Shown here one piece after another: positions 16,863 to 25,214 of a DNA stretch of 41,082 nt. The DNA is from JAAXGI01 sp963579625 (lineage in GTDB: Bacteria; Gemmatimonadota; Gemmatimonadetes; Longimicrobiales; Gaopeijiaceae). How positions within the stretch are numbered: position 1 is the first letter of the stretch; each line of letters starts with the position of its first letter. The stretch covers positions 1 to 41,082 of the forward strand of contig CAUZHN010000018.1 in assembly GCA_963579625.1 (NCBI GenBank), read 5' to 3'. The position numbers were made by a program, and so were the translations under genes. Below the pieces are notes generated by a model. The model saw only the letters and a list, made by a program, of their open reading frames with translations, was not told the origin of the DNA and made no database searches.

Positions 16863-18914
16863 TCACGGCAACCGGAGTGCCACCAGGGAGCTGGGGTACT
16901 CAGCTCCTCCGATCTGCACGACGACGTACTGTTGACCTTGGTGCATATAACCCATCATTCCATACTGGCCTGGTGCCGGCAGTTCGACGGTGCCGAGCCG
17001 CTCCCCGGTCATCTTGTCCAGGGCATGGAGCACGGATGCGCCTCCCGCGCCCTCTGCAGTCAGAAGCAACGTCTGGGTGGGCATCGTGATCGCGCGGGAA
17101 GTTCCCCCGGTATTGGGGAGTTCCACCCCCTGCAAGGCCGTGTGATTGCGAATGCGCTCGGGTGTTTCCCCATTCGGGGTCGCCCAGAGGTGGTCGCCCG
17201 TATTCATGTCAATCGCCACGATCTGGCTGTAAGGAGGCTTGAAGATCGGGAGACCTTGCGGGCCCCTGAAATCTCCACGATTGATGACCGACCATTCTGA
17301 GAAAGTGGTACCCGTGGTCTGGATGTCGTCGGGGTTATCGATCTCGATACCAGGCACGATATTCTCGGATCTACACCCTCTCCCCGTGGACACGTACAGG
17401 ATCCCTGTTTCAGGGTCAGCGGTTGTTGGACCAGGGATGTTCGTCGCCCCACTGGGGCAACTCACGAATGACCGCAGGCCCGACGGATGTCCCGTCTCAA
17501 TCGGCGGGTTGAAGATGGGACCAATCCGATAGTTCTGAACAATCTCGAGTGCCTCTGCCCTTAACTCGGGCGTGAAGTCGATGAGGTCGTCCTCGGTCAG
17601 ACCCTGCATCTCATAAGCTGCCGGCCTGGTAGGAAACGGCTGAGTGGGTGACAGTTCCTCGCCCGGAACCTCTGATTGGGGAACCGGGCGCTCTTCGATC
17701 GGCCAGATCGGTTCTCCCGTTTCCCGGTTGAAGGTGAAGGCCCATCCCTGTTTCGTAGTCTGGACTAGAATTGGGGTCGGCTCACCATCCACCGTCACAT
17801 CCAGTGCAATCGGGGCGGTAGAGTTGTCGAAATTCCAGATATCATGGTGGACGGTTTGGAAGTGCCATACCCGCTCACCTGTCTGTACGTCCAGGGCAAT
17901 GACACTTGTGCCGAACAGACCGTCGCCAGGCCGAAAACCGCCAAAGAAGTCAATCGTCGGTGGGTTGGTGGGGATGTAGACGAGTCCTAGCTCCGGATCT
18001 GCAGCCATGGGTGCCCACGAGGAAACGTCTCCTGTCCACTCCCAAGCGTCATTCTCCCAGGTCTCATGACCGAACTCACCGGGTCTGGGGATCACATGAA
18101 ACTTCCACATGTATTCTCCGGTCCGAGCGTCATACCCCAGGATGTCACCAGGGACCATCTCAATACGAGTTTGGTTGTAGCCTTGCTCGGCGGAATTGCC
18201 CACGACGACGACGCCATTCACCACGATGGGAGGCGACGAACTAGTGATATGTCCCAGCTCACGGGGAATTCCGAAATCCGGATCGTAAGGGCTACCGTCC
18301 CAGTTCTCCCAGGGCCCCCAATTCCTTATGAGGTCTGGAATAAGGTCCACTACTCCGGTCTGAGGAAAGCCGGCCAGCGGCACGGATGTTCCCCAATCCT
18401 CTAGCGGAACCCCTGTCTTGGCGTCGAGCGCGTATAAGAAGAAGGCCGGACTGCTGATATAGATCACCCCACGCCCATCTATCTCGTCGTAGGCCACTCC
18501 CTTTCCGTAGCCATTTCGCATCCCCCGCTCGAAGCGCGTGGTGTGTGGCTCACGATAGGTCCAGATAGTTTCCCCTGTTCCAGCATCAATGGCGACTATC
18601 GTCCGACGTTCGCCAGCAACCGAGTAGAGGATTCCATCGACGTAAATCGGGGTGGAGCGTGACTGCCCGATTGGGTATGGCCCATAATTGTCTCCACGCC
18701 AGAGCCAAGCCGTCTCCAGATCCTCGAAGTTGCTAGCGTTGATCTGATCGAGGCCTGAATAGCGAGTATGCGCAGCGTCTCCCCCTAGGTAGCGCCAATC
18801 TCCATCCTGCGCCACAAGCGGGACGTGGGCGAACGAACTTGCCGCAAGGCCAAGCACGAGAAGCCACGAGAACAATCTCCCGTTTCCCGGAGACAGCGAG
18901 ACTGATCTGATCAT
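16863..18914 (-). CDS. PQQ-dependent dehydrogenase, glucose-dehydrogenase-like, secreted
   Basis: 683 residues, AAGGAGG eight bases before the ATG. A signal peptide covers about 1-35. The mature part is one PQQ-type propeller: WRYLGGDAAHTRYSGLDQIN at the start, then GETIWTYREP, ERGMRNGYGKGVAY, HITSSSPPIVVNGVVVVGNS, TVHHDIWNFDNSTAPI and TPNGETPERIRNH. HHDIWNFD and the GHITSSSPP segment are typical of quinoprotein glucose dehydrogenase relatives. It has no membrane anchor helices. It lies 32 bases after a cytochrome c gene, which is the probable electron acceptor. The substrate is not determined; sugar or sugar-alcohol is a guess from the family. Confidence 0.9.
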   Translation of the reverse strand: MIRSVSLSPGNGRLFSWLLVLGLAASSFAHVPLVAQDGDWRYLGGDAAHTRYSGLDQINASNFEDLETAWLWRGDNYGPYPIGQSRSTPIYVDGILYSVAGERRTIVAIDAGTGETIWTYREPHTTRFERGMRNGYGKGVAYDEIDGRGVIYISSPAFFLYALDAKTGVPLEDWGTSVPLAGFPQTGVVDLIPDLIRNWGPWENWDGSPYDPDFGIPRELGHITSSSPPIVVNGVVVVGNSAEQGYNQTRIEMVPGDILGYDARTGEYMWKFHVIPRPGEFGHETWENDAWEWTGDVSSWAPMAADPELGLVYIPTNPPTIDFFGGFRPGDGLFGTSVIALDVQTGERVWHFQTVHHDIWNFDNSTAPIALDVTVDGEPTPILVQTTKQGWAFTFNRETGEPIWPIEERPVPQSEVPGEELSPTQPFPTRPAAYEMQGLTEDDLIDFTPELRAEALEIVQNYRIGPIFNPPIETGHPSGLRSFVSCPSGATNIPGPTTADPETGILYVSTGRGCRSENIVPGIEIDNPDDIQTTGTTFSEWSVINRGDFRGPQGLPIFKPPYSQIVAIDMNTGDHLWATPNGETPERIRNHTALQGVELPNTGGTSRAITMPTQTLLLTAEGAGGASVLHALDKMTGERLGTVELPAPGQYGMMGYMHQGQQYVVVQIGGAEYPSSLVALRLP

Positions 18915-18946
18915 CTGTCGATCCTCCTTGGATATGTTTGGGCCAC

Positions 18947-19453
18947 CTACCGGGCCTGTGCTTCCTCGAATCTTACATCCCGAAGAACGGATTCATCAGC
19001 CGGAAGCTCGTCATCGCCTGAGGGATAACCGTTCTCCATGAGAATGTGCGCCACAACATTCACATACTGCGCTGGACTCAGGCTACCTGGATTGCTCTCC
19101 GGCATCATCGTAGAGACGAACTCGAACATTTCACCTGCTGTCCGGCCAGCCCATCTGATCGTGAACCTATTACCCGTGAATTCGTTGATTGCGTGGCAGG
19201 CAGCACACACTTGCCGAAAGGTCCTCTCCCCACGAGACGCCTGGCTCCGCGTGAATACCCCGTCCAATACCGAACTTCCAGCAAACGAACCGGCCTCCGG
19301 CTGAGGCTGTGCACTAGCAGTCGGCAACGCACCTCCCTCTGCCCGTGGGACCGAAGCACATCCTGCAATAGCAAAGCTCAGGAAGAGGATGGGTACAGAT
19401 AGGGCAGCAGCGCCCCGCCTCGAAAGAGAGTCACCTTGATTCGCACCATTCAT
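18947..19453 (-). CDS. Lipoprotein cytochrome c paired with the PQQ dehydrogenase
   Basis: 168 residues from ATG 19453; the frame is open to 19543, but the extra residues precede the signal. The lipobox is AIAGC (Cys32). After a Pro/Ala/Gln-rich linker comes one class I cytochrome domain: heme site CAACH (Cys83, Cys86, His87), then FTIRWAGRTAGEMFEFV and MMPESNPGSLSPAQYVNVVAHIL with the likely axial Met. It is 32 bases upstream of the PQQ dehydrogenase gene in the same direction, so it probably takes electrons from it at the membrane. The domain is similar in layout to the heme domain fused to the quinoprotein at 12147. Confidence 0.88.
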   Translation of the reverse strand: MNGANQGDSLSRRGAAALSVPILFLSFAIAGCASVPRAEGGALPTASAQPQPEAGSFAGSSVLDGVFTRSQASRGERTFRQVCAACHAINEFTGNRFTIRWAGRTAGEMFEFVSTMMPESNPGSLSPAQYVNVVAHILMENGYPSGDDELPADESVLRDVRFEEAQAR

Positions 19454-19764
19454 TTCAGGTCCAGCTATGTCACCCTCGGGATCGACCCCAATGACACAGT
19501 CATAAAGGTCATAAGACCACAAGTGTGGTGACCCGCAGAGCACACTGCAAGTTCATTGTCGTGGCCGCCAAAAGCGCAAAGGGGCCCTTCCCTGGTCCCA
19601 CCTGACTAATATTTGGACTGCAACATGAGGGAAACATGTCAGTAGCGACAAGGGGGAAGACACCCTTCTCTGCTTGCCTCACTTCCCGTGGTGACTCACT
19701 ATATCTCTACATTTTATTACATTTGGAACCCCATTTCTGAATCCTATTTCAAGGAAAGGTCAAC

Positions 19765-20937
19765 ATGTCGCTCTCCGACCACTTCAAAGTCATGGTTCTC
19801 TCGGCCATCGCCGTGACCCTGTTGACAGGATGTGGTGGGCCGGCTGGTGATGACATGTCAGCCGATGATGACATGTCGGCGTTCACGCCGCCACCGCCTG
19901 GAATCACGGGCACACCGGCCGATAACGTCACTGATCCAGCACTGAACAGCCTACCGAACCCTACTCCGACAGTGGTGGAGAATTGGGGACTGCTCCCCGA
20001 TAACCGCGTATGGGGGTCCACGGCGGGCGCCGACATCGGGCCCGATGGGCACGTGTGGGCCTACGATCGGTGTGGCAACTTGGGACTAGGCGGTGGCTGC
20101 GAAACCAACATCGTCGATCCCATCGTCAAGTATGACCGGAACACTGGGGAGCTATTGGCGAGCTTTGGCGCAGGGCTGTTCGTCACCCCCCACGGCATTC
20201 ACGTGGACAGCGACGGAAATGTCTGGGTGACCGACTTTTCGGCGAACGAGGCTGGAACAATGGGTCACCAGGTAATCAAGTTCAGCCCTGAGGGCGAAGA
20301 ATTGATGAGACTGGGAACGGCGGGCCAGGCCGGAAGCGGTCCGGACCACTTCAACCAGCCCTGCGATGTGATCACTGCGCCGAACGGAGACATCTTTGTC
20401 GCGGACGGCCACAGCGGACAGAACGCGGATGTAGCTCCTCCAGGCTCCACCGGACGGATCATGAAGTTCACGGCTGATGGTGAGTTCATCATGGAGTGGG
20501 GGCAAATCGGGAATGGTATCGGTGAGTTCCGGACTCCACATGCGATGGCGTTCGATTCGCAGGGCCGCCTCTTCGTCGCGGACCGCGGAAACCATCGCAT
20601 CCAGATCTTCGACCAGGATGGGAACTACATCGACTCGTACTACGAGTACAGCCGAATCAGCGACCTCTTCATCACCTCTGATGATATGATCTACGCGATC
20701 GATTCTGAAACGGGAGAGGCGAACCACCCCGGTTGGATCACAGGAATCCGGATTGGAAGCGCCACGGAAGATAGGGTCACCGCGTTCATTCCTCCGCATG
20801 CCTCAGACACGAGGCCTGGGGGCGTGGCCGGTGAGGGCGTAGCAGTGGACGCGGCGGGCAACGTATATGCGGCCGAAGGGCCGGGCTCACGACCAGCGGT
20901 CGACGGGGGACTGACGAAGTATGCGATTGGAATGTAA
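19765..20937 (+). CDS. NHL-repeat beta-propeller lipoprotein
   Basis: 390 residues, AAGGAAAGG before the ATG. The lipobox is LLTGC (Cys23), followed by a short tandem DDMSA repeat and a Pro/Thr linker. The propeller runs from about 75: ADIGPDGHVWAYDRCG, HGIHVDSDGNVWVTDFS, DVITAPNGDIFVADGHSG, HAMAFDSQGRLFVADRGNHRIQIFDQDGN (read in overlapping parts) and GVAVDAAGNVYAAEGP. It has the same overall type as the gene at 7647 and is the best intact match to the relic at 11925. It is probably an extracytoplasmic enzyme or binding scaffold. The divergent neighbour is a cytochrome/PQQ unit. A strong hairpin follows the gene. Confidence 0.87.
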   Translation: MSLSDHFKVMVLSAIAVTLLTGCGGPAGDDMSADDDMSAFTPPPPGITGTPADNVTDPALNSLPNPTPTVVENWGLLPDNRVWGSTAGADIGPDGHVWAYDRCGNLGLGGGCETNIVDPIVKYDRNTGELLASFGAGLFVTPHGIHVDSDGNVWVTDFSANEAGTMGHQVIKFSPEGEELMRLGTAGQAGSGPDHFNQPCDVITAPNGDIFVADGHSGQNADVAPPGSTGRIMKFTADGEFIMEWGQIGNGIGEFRTPHAMAFDSQGRLFVADRGNHRIQIFDQDGNYIDSYYEYSRISDLFITSDDMIYAIDSETGEANHPGWITGIRIGSATEDRVTAFIPPHASDTRPGGVAGEGVAVDAAGNVYAAEGPGSRPAVDGGLTKYAIGM

Positions 20938-20972
20938 GCGCTAGGCTCGTTGTGGTCCTGCGCTTCAGCTGG

Positions 20973-21004
20973 AGGCGACCTCCCGCATCTGCGGGAGGTC
21001 GCCT
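20973..21004 (+). terminator. Hairpin terminator after the NHL gene
   Basis: A perfect 14-base-pair stem (20973-20986 with 20991-21004) with a four-base loop ATCT, 35 bases after the stop codon. The following bases contain only a short T run (GTTTGG), so it is terminator-like rather than textbook. Confidence 0.65.
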
Positions 21005-21092
21005 GAATGTTTGGACCTGCTTGATAACGGCAATGTTCACCTAACAGTTCGTCCAGCAGTAGTGGGAACCGAAAGCGTTTCCGATCATCGCG

Positions 21093-21263
21093 ATGATCAA
21101 TCTCGGATCAATCATCGACCCATGGGGATGGTTCATTGAAGGGACAAACACCCTGTTCTTCCCCTCTCTGACCGTCTTTGCGGCCTGCCTTCTTCTGATC
21201 GCGTTTAGGAGTGATGAGTCGCTGGTTCTGGATCGAAGGCGAGTCGTGGATGTGGCGGCATAG
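21093..21263 (+). CDS. Possible 56-residue membrane peptide or membrane-gene remnant
   Basis: A short frame from ATG 21093 to TAG 21263. It reads INLGSIIDPWGWFIEG, then a hydrophobic helix (LFFPSLTVFAACLLLIAF) and a charged end (DESLVLDRRRVVDVAA). The composition is protein-like (one clear transmembrane helix, charged flanks). No ribosome site precedes the ATG, and protein-like sequence (WEPKAFPIIA) continues upstream to a stop. It may therefore be a remnant of a longer membrane protein. It lies 86 bases before the PQQ gene at 21350. No family was recognised. Confidence 0.35.
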   Translation: MINLGSIIDPWGWFIEGTNTLFFPSLTVFAACLLLIAFRSDESLVLDRRRVVDVAA

Positions 21264-21349
21264 TGCAATGGGGTAGTCTTCGGGAAAGACCTGATGTTCA
21301 CGAAAAAACCTGGCCCAGGTTGAGCACTATCAGAAGAGAGGGGAGAGGA

Positions 21350-23095
21350 ATGCACGTTCTCCGTTTCACTGTCTGCGGTATCGTCTGTGGACTAACACTT
21401 AGCGCCATGGGTGCCCAGGCTCAGTTGAGCGACTTCGAGCCTGTCACGGACGCCGTCCTGGAGAACCCCTCTGATGCTGACTGGCTGCAGTGGCGGCGCA
21501 CGTACGATGGTTGGGCCTATAGCCCACTCGACCAGATCAACCGCGAGAATGTCGGGAATCTACAGCTGGTCTGGTCCAGGGCGTTGAACCCAGGGCAGCT
21601 AGAGCTGATCCCACTCGTCTACGACGGAGTCATGTACCTTCCCCATCCTGGGGGTGTCATCGAGGCAGTGGATGCCACCACGGGTGATTTGATCTGGCAA
21701 TACCGCCGTGAACCCCCTGAAGGTCGTTCCGGTTATTCGGGCACACGCAACATCGCGATCTACGACGACAAAATCTTCTACGCGGTGCCAGGTGATGGTT
21801 TTCTCATTGCGCTCAATGCTCGTACGGGATCAGTGGTCTGGGAAACGCAGGTGCATGATCCCGAGAGAGACAGGACTCGTCACTCCTCAGGCCCAATCGT
21901 GGTTAGGGGCAAGGTGCTCACGGGCCGGTCGTGCCAACCCGGCGGTATTCTAGGGGGTTGTTTCATCGCGGCTCATGATGCCGACACAGGCGAGGAGTTA
22001 TGGCGCAGGTTCACAATCGCCCGACCCGGTGAACCCGGCGGTGATAGTTGGGGTGGCCTTCCCCTGGAGGATCGAGGACATGTGTCACCGTGGATGCCTG
22101 GGACATATGACCCGGAGCTGGATCTCGTTTACTGGGGCACTGGGGTTCCCGGTCCCTACACCGCGATATCCCGTGGCTCATCTGGCAGGGGAGACTACTT
22201 GTACTCCAACTCCACATTGGCCTTGGACCCGGACACGGGAGAAATCGTCTGGTATTATCAGCACCTGCCAGGAGACGAACTGGATATGGACCACGTCCAT
22301 GAGAGAATCCTGGTAGACACGACTTTCGAGCCATCGGACGAACTCGAATGGTACAATCCTGGCCCTGCGGGCGAGGCGCGAAAGGTACTGTGGACTGCGG
22401 GAAAAGCAGGCACCCAATTCGTTCTCGATCGCGAGACCGGGGAATTTCTCTGGGCCAGACCGATGCTTCACCAGAACGTCATCATTGACATCGATGAGTC
22501 AGGCCGAGTCACAACAGACCCAGAACTTGTTTTTCGAGAGTTCGGTGATGCGCTCATTGCCGGACCCCGGGCTGGGAAGGATTGGTGGTATGGAACCTAT
22601 AGCCCGCTCACCAACGCCGTATATCAGCCGCTTCTGAACGCCTGGGTTGAGCAAACAGCACTCGAATGGTCTGGAAGGGGCAATGCCGCAATCCGGAGAA
22701 CGATCCCATCACCCGATCAGTTGGGCATCGCTGGAATGGTCAAGGGGTATAACGTTTCGACCGGCGAGTTCCTCTGGGAATACAAGCAGGCTGCTCCCTG
22801 GCTCGGTGGGCTGGTCACCACTGGCGGTGGTCTGCTCTTCGGCGGTGACGTGAATCGGAGATTCAGAGCACTAGATCAAGAGACTGGAGAAGTGCTGTGG
22901 CAATCCATTCTTAACAGCAGGATCACGGGCGGCGCTATCAGTTATGGGGCTGATGGTCGGCAGTACATCGCGGTTGCGGCAGGTGGTGGCAGTTCGGGCT
23001 CCTACGAGCGCTTTGACCTTACGCCCGGAATAGACATAGAGGCGCCACAGGGCAGCAACACTATATTCGTCTTTGCATTGCCCGACTCAGAGTGA
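21350..23095 (+). CDS. PQQ-dependent dehydrogenase, methanol/ethanol type, secreted
   Basis: 581 residues from ATG 21350, preceded by GGGGAGAGGA; the upstream extension to 21263 is not signal-like. The signal peptide ends GAQA-Q at about 25. The single propeller domain carries DWLQWRRTYDGWAYSPLDQI, DLIWQYRREPPEG, RPGEPGGDSWGGLP, GTYDPELDLVYWGTG, NSTLALDPDTGEIVWYYQH and WLGGLVTTGGGLLFGGD. These are family motifs of quinoprotein alcohol dehydrogenases. A GRSCQPGGILGGCF loop has two Cys but no adjacent pair. There is no heme domain, so it needs a separate cytochrome, such as the ones encoded nearby. The substrate is unknown. Confidence 0.9.
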   Translation: MHVLRFTVCGIVCGLTLSAMGAQAQLSDFEPVTDAVLENPSDADWLQWRRTYDGWAYSPLDQINRENVGNLQLVWSRALNPGQLELIPLVYDGVMYLPHPGGVIEAVDATTGDLIWQYRREPPEGRSGYSGTRNIAIYDDKIFYAVPGDGFLIALNARTGSVVWETQVHDPERDRTRHSSGPIVVRGKVLTGRSCQPGGILGGCFIAAHDADTGEELWRRFTIARPGEPGGDSWGGLPLEDRGHVSPWMPGTYDPELDLVYWGTGVPGPYTAISRGSSGRGDYLYSNSTLALDPDTGEIVWYYQHLPGDELDMDHVHERILVDTTFEPSDELEWYNPGPAGEARKVLWTAGKAGTQFVLDRETGEFLWARPMLHQNVIIDIDESGRVTTDPELVFREFGDALIAGPRAGKDWWYGTYSPLTNAVYQPLLNAWVEQTALEWSGRGNAAIRRTIPSPDQLGIAGMVKGYNVSTGEFLWEYKQAAPWLGGLVTTGGGLLFGGDVNRRFRALDQETGEVLWQSILNSRITGGAISYGADGRQYIAVAAGGGSSGSYERFDLTPGIDIEAPQGSNTIFVFALPDSE

Positions 23096-23436
23096 CACCG
23101 GTACCGGTATGTAGAATCGATCCACGGCGCCAGAATTCGGGCTCCTTACTTCCACGCAGGGTGTGTGATAGGAAGGGGGTTCCATTCGATCGTCAGAGGA
23201 TTGGGCTGATTCCCCTGTGAATAGTCTCGCAAGCGAATCCCGTTTGCGGATAGATAGCGAGGAAGGAGTCTGGAGTGCCCCCCATCTCTGGGCACCGACC
23301 GACGTCCGGATCGGAAGGGTTAGTAGTGGCTAGGCCGGTCATCGGGAATGTGCTGATGTCCGGGGCATGACGACCGAGCTGACTCCGTAAGTAACGGTCT
23401 TAGTTTTGTTCACCATCACCCAGTCGGAGAGAGACC
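23096..23436. other. Intergenic stretch upstream of the amidohydrolase gene
   Basis: About 340 bases. It starts with a perfect 12-base palindrome (23097-23108, ACCGGTACCGGT). No open frame with a ribosome site, no tRNA and no recognisable riboswitch was found. It should contain the promoter of the gene at 23437, but none is clear by eye. Confidence 0.5.
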
Positions 23437-24945
23437 ATGAACTGCAAGAGCTGGAAGAACTGGCTAGGAATGCTGATCGCGTTAGCGGTCATGACTGGTG
23501 GCACTACGGGCACTCTTTGGGCCCAATTCGGCGGTGGGGGGGGCGCGTCGTCCGGTGGGCCCTTTGCCGTTCCGGGAAATGGGGATCACCCCTATTTCGC
23601 GGGAGCGGATGACGTCGTCGCAATTCGCGCCGGACGGGTGTTCGATGGCACGAGCGACTCGATGACTTATGCCCTGAATCAGATCATCCTCATTAGAGGA
23701 CAAGACATCGTCGACATCGGTCCGAACGTGGATATCCCGAGTGGAGCGACGGTGATCGACCTCAGCGACGCGACCGTGCTCCCAGGTATGATCGACACCC
23801 ACGTTCACATGATGGGCTTTGGCTCGCCAGCCAATCAGTGGATTGGAGGGGTGCAATCAGCGGAGATGACCCTGCACTCTGGCTTCACAACGGTGGTCGA
23901 CCAAGGGTCACGAGCGGACTTGCCGTGGGCCACAATCGACCTCCGCAACGCGATCATGGACGGACGGCTACTCGGACCGAGGATGCAGGTGACGGGACCA
24001 GTGGTGAACCCACGAGGCGGAATCCCGGCTCAACGGCCGCTGGGGTACAATGATCTAGAGATTCCGGGGGATCGACTGGAGATTCAGGGTCCCGATGCCG
24101 CTCGCCACGCCGTGCGCCTGTTGAAGGTCATGGGTGCGGACTGGGTAAAGGTCTACAGCACATGGGACGTTGTCGCCCCGCGTGGGGATATGTTCGAACA
24201 CTACCCTGGTGACACTAGATATCTGCCAGACACCGACGCGATGGCCGGCCTCCCGGCGTTGACTGACGAAGAGTTTCAAGCAATCGCCGACGAAGCACGC
24301 CGGCTGGGTCTCGTCTCCACCTGCCACACCTACGGAATCGGAGAGGGCGCGTGGGGCTGCGTTCAGGCCCCCTTCGACGTACCCATGCACATGATGGATG
24401 CCGATCACGATCCCGCGTTGATTCAAGAGATGGCTAACCGCGGGACCTCGGTTCAACTCTCCTGGAATGATGCATGGACCGGTCGACGCAATGTCAGCAC
24501 CAGAGCTGTATTTCGGGCACTGCGTGCCCGTGGTGTGGCTCTTCCTCTGGGTAGCGCAACACAGGGCGGCACCTGGGCCGACCGAGAGACCAACCGTCGA
24601 CCAGATGGCACCAGTGGAGTGATGGGTGAAGGGGCGAACGTCTTTCCGATCTTTGTCGAGGAGGGTATGACGCCAGCTGAAGCAATCAATACAGCTTTCA
24701 TGGTGGCCGCGAACGACCTCAACTACAACTGGGCGGGCAGACTCGGTAGCATCGAGACGGGTAAGCTAGCCGACATCATTGCCGTACCTGGTGATCCGCT
24801 GGATGACGTATCCGAAATGATGAATGTCCAGTTCGTGATGCGGGGCGGAGTGGTGATACGTAATGATTTGACTACGGATCTACCGGGAATCTTGGCGGAG
24901 AGGAGAAGGGTGCAGAACGGGGCGGCTCAAGTGAGCGACCGATAG
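23437..24945 (+). CDS. Secreted imidazolonepropionase-like amidohydrolase
   Basis: 502 residues, GGAG seven bases before the ATG. The signal peptide ends LWA-Q near residue 30 and is followed by a Gly/Ser-rich linker. The TIM-barrel metallohydrolase has the metal motif DTHVH (His122, His124), a probable carboxylated Lys238 in DWVKVYS, His297 in CHTYG and a His near 318-324 (MHMMDADH). The last metal/catalytic Asp, usually in a GTDSG-like turn, is replaced: the segment reads LPLGSATQGG. The beta-sandwich halves (VAIRAGRVFDG; LADIIAVPGDPL) are complete. It should hydrolyse a cyclic amide or dipeptide-like substrate, but the missing Asp makes activity doubtful. A decayed copy of the C-terminus follows. 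Confidence 0.88.
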   Translation: MNCKSWKNWLGMLIALAVMTGGTTGTLWAQFGGGGGASSGGPFAVPGNGDHPYFAGADDVVAIRAGRVFDGTSDSMTYALNQIILIRGQDIVDIGPNVDIPSGATVIDLSDATVLPGMIDTHVHMMGFGSPANQWIGGVQSAEMTLHSGFTTVVDQGSRADLPWATIDLRNAIMDGRLLGPRMQVTGPVVNPRGGIPAQRPLGYNDLEIPGDRLEIQGPDAARHAVRLLKVMGADWVKVYSTWDVVAPRGDMFEHYPGDTRYLPDTDAMAGLPALTDEEFQAIADEARRLGLVSTCHTYGIGEGAWGCVQAPFDVPMHMMDADHDPALIQEMANRGTSVQLSWNDAWTGRRNVSTRAVFRALRARGVALPLGSATQGGTWADRETNRRPDGTSGVMGEGANVFPIFVEEGMTPAEAINTAFMVAANDLNYNWAGRLGSIETGKLADIIAVPGDPLDDVSEMMNVQFVMRGGVVIRNDLTTDLPGILAERRRVQNGAAQVSDR

Positions 24946-25050
24946 CGAGTCTGGTTGGTGATGAAGGATGGCGTGGTCGTGCGTGACGACCTGATTGGCG
25001 ACTCGAGTATGGCCGTGTCCCAGTTGACCGGACCTACACGCCAGACATAG
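24946..25050 (+). pseudogene. Relic of a second amidohydrolase C-terminus
   Basis: Immediately after the TAG of the amidohydrolase, the same frame continues for 34 codons: VWLVMKDGVVVRDDLIGDSS..., ending at TAG 25048-25050. This repeats the end of the intact protein (VQFVMRGGVVIRNDLTTDLPG). It has no start of its own. It is a leftover of a tandem duplication, or the former C-terminus of a recombined gene. Confidence 0.65.
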
Positions 25051-25060
25051 GGTCGGCAAT

Positions 25061-25107
25061 ACACTCGCCCGGTCCGGACCCACCCTCATGCCGGGTCGGG
25101 CGAGTGT
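25061..25107 (+). terminator. Hairpin terminator after the amidohydrolase
   Basis: A 17-base-pair stem with two G-U pairs (25061-25077 with 25091-25107) and a 13-base loop. Only a C/T-mixed run follows. It separates the amidohydrolase from the gene at 25215. Confidence 0.65.
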
Positions 25108-25214
25108 CTGGCTCCTGCTCTTAGCGTGATGATAAATACATGACGTACAATGATGTGGCATATATAAACCACGGATATTCTGTGATCGCAGACAACGAGA
25201 TCCTCGGAAAATAG

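Noticed and set aside
19634..19740. 34-codon frame (MSVATRGKTP...) in the divergent region before the NHL gene
   Set aside because: No ribosome site, no protein-like pattern, and it lies in the probable promoter region.
20152..20799. 215-codon minus-strand frame opposite the NHL gene
   Set aside because: Antisense shadow of a gene with a clear lipobox and NHL blades.
23097..23108. 12-base palindrome ACCGGTACCGGT
   Set aside because: A single short palindrome with no second copy seen; not enough to call an operator.
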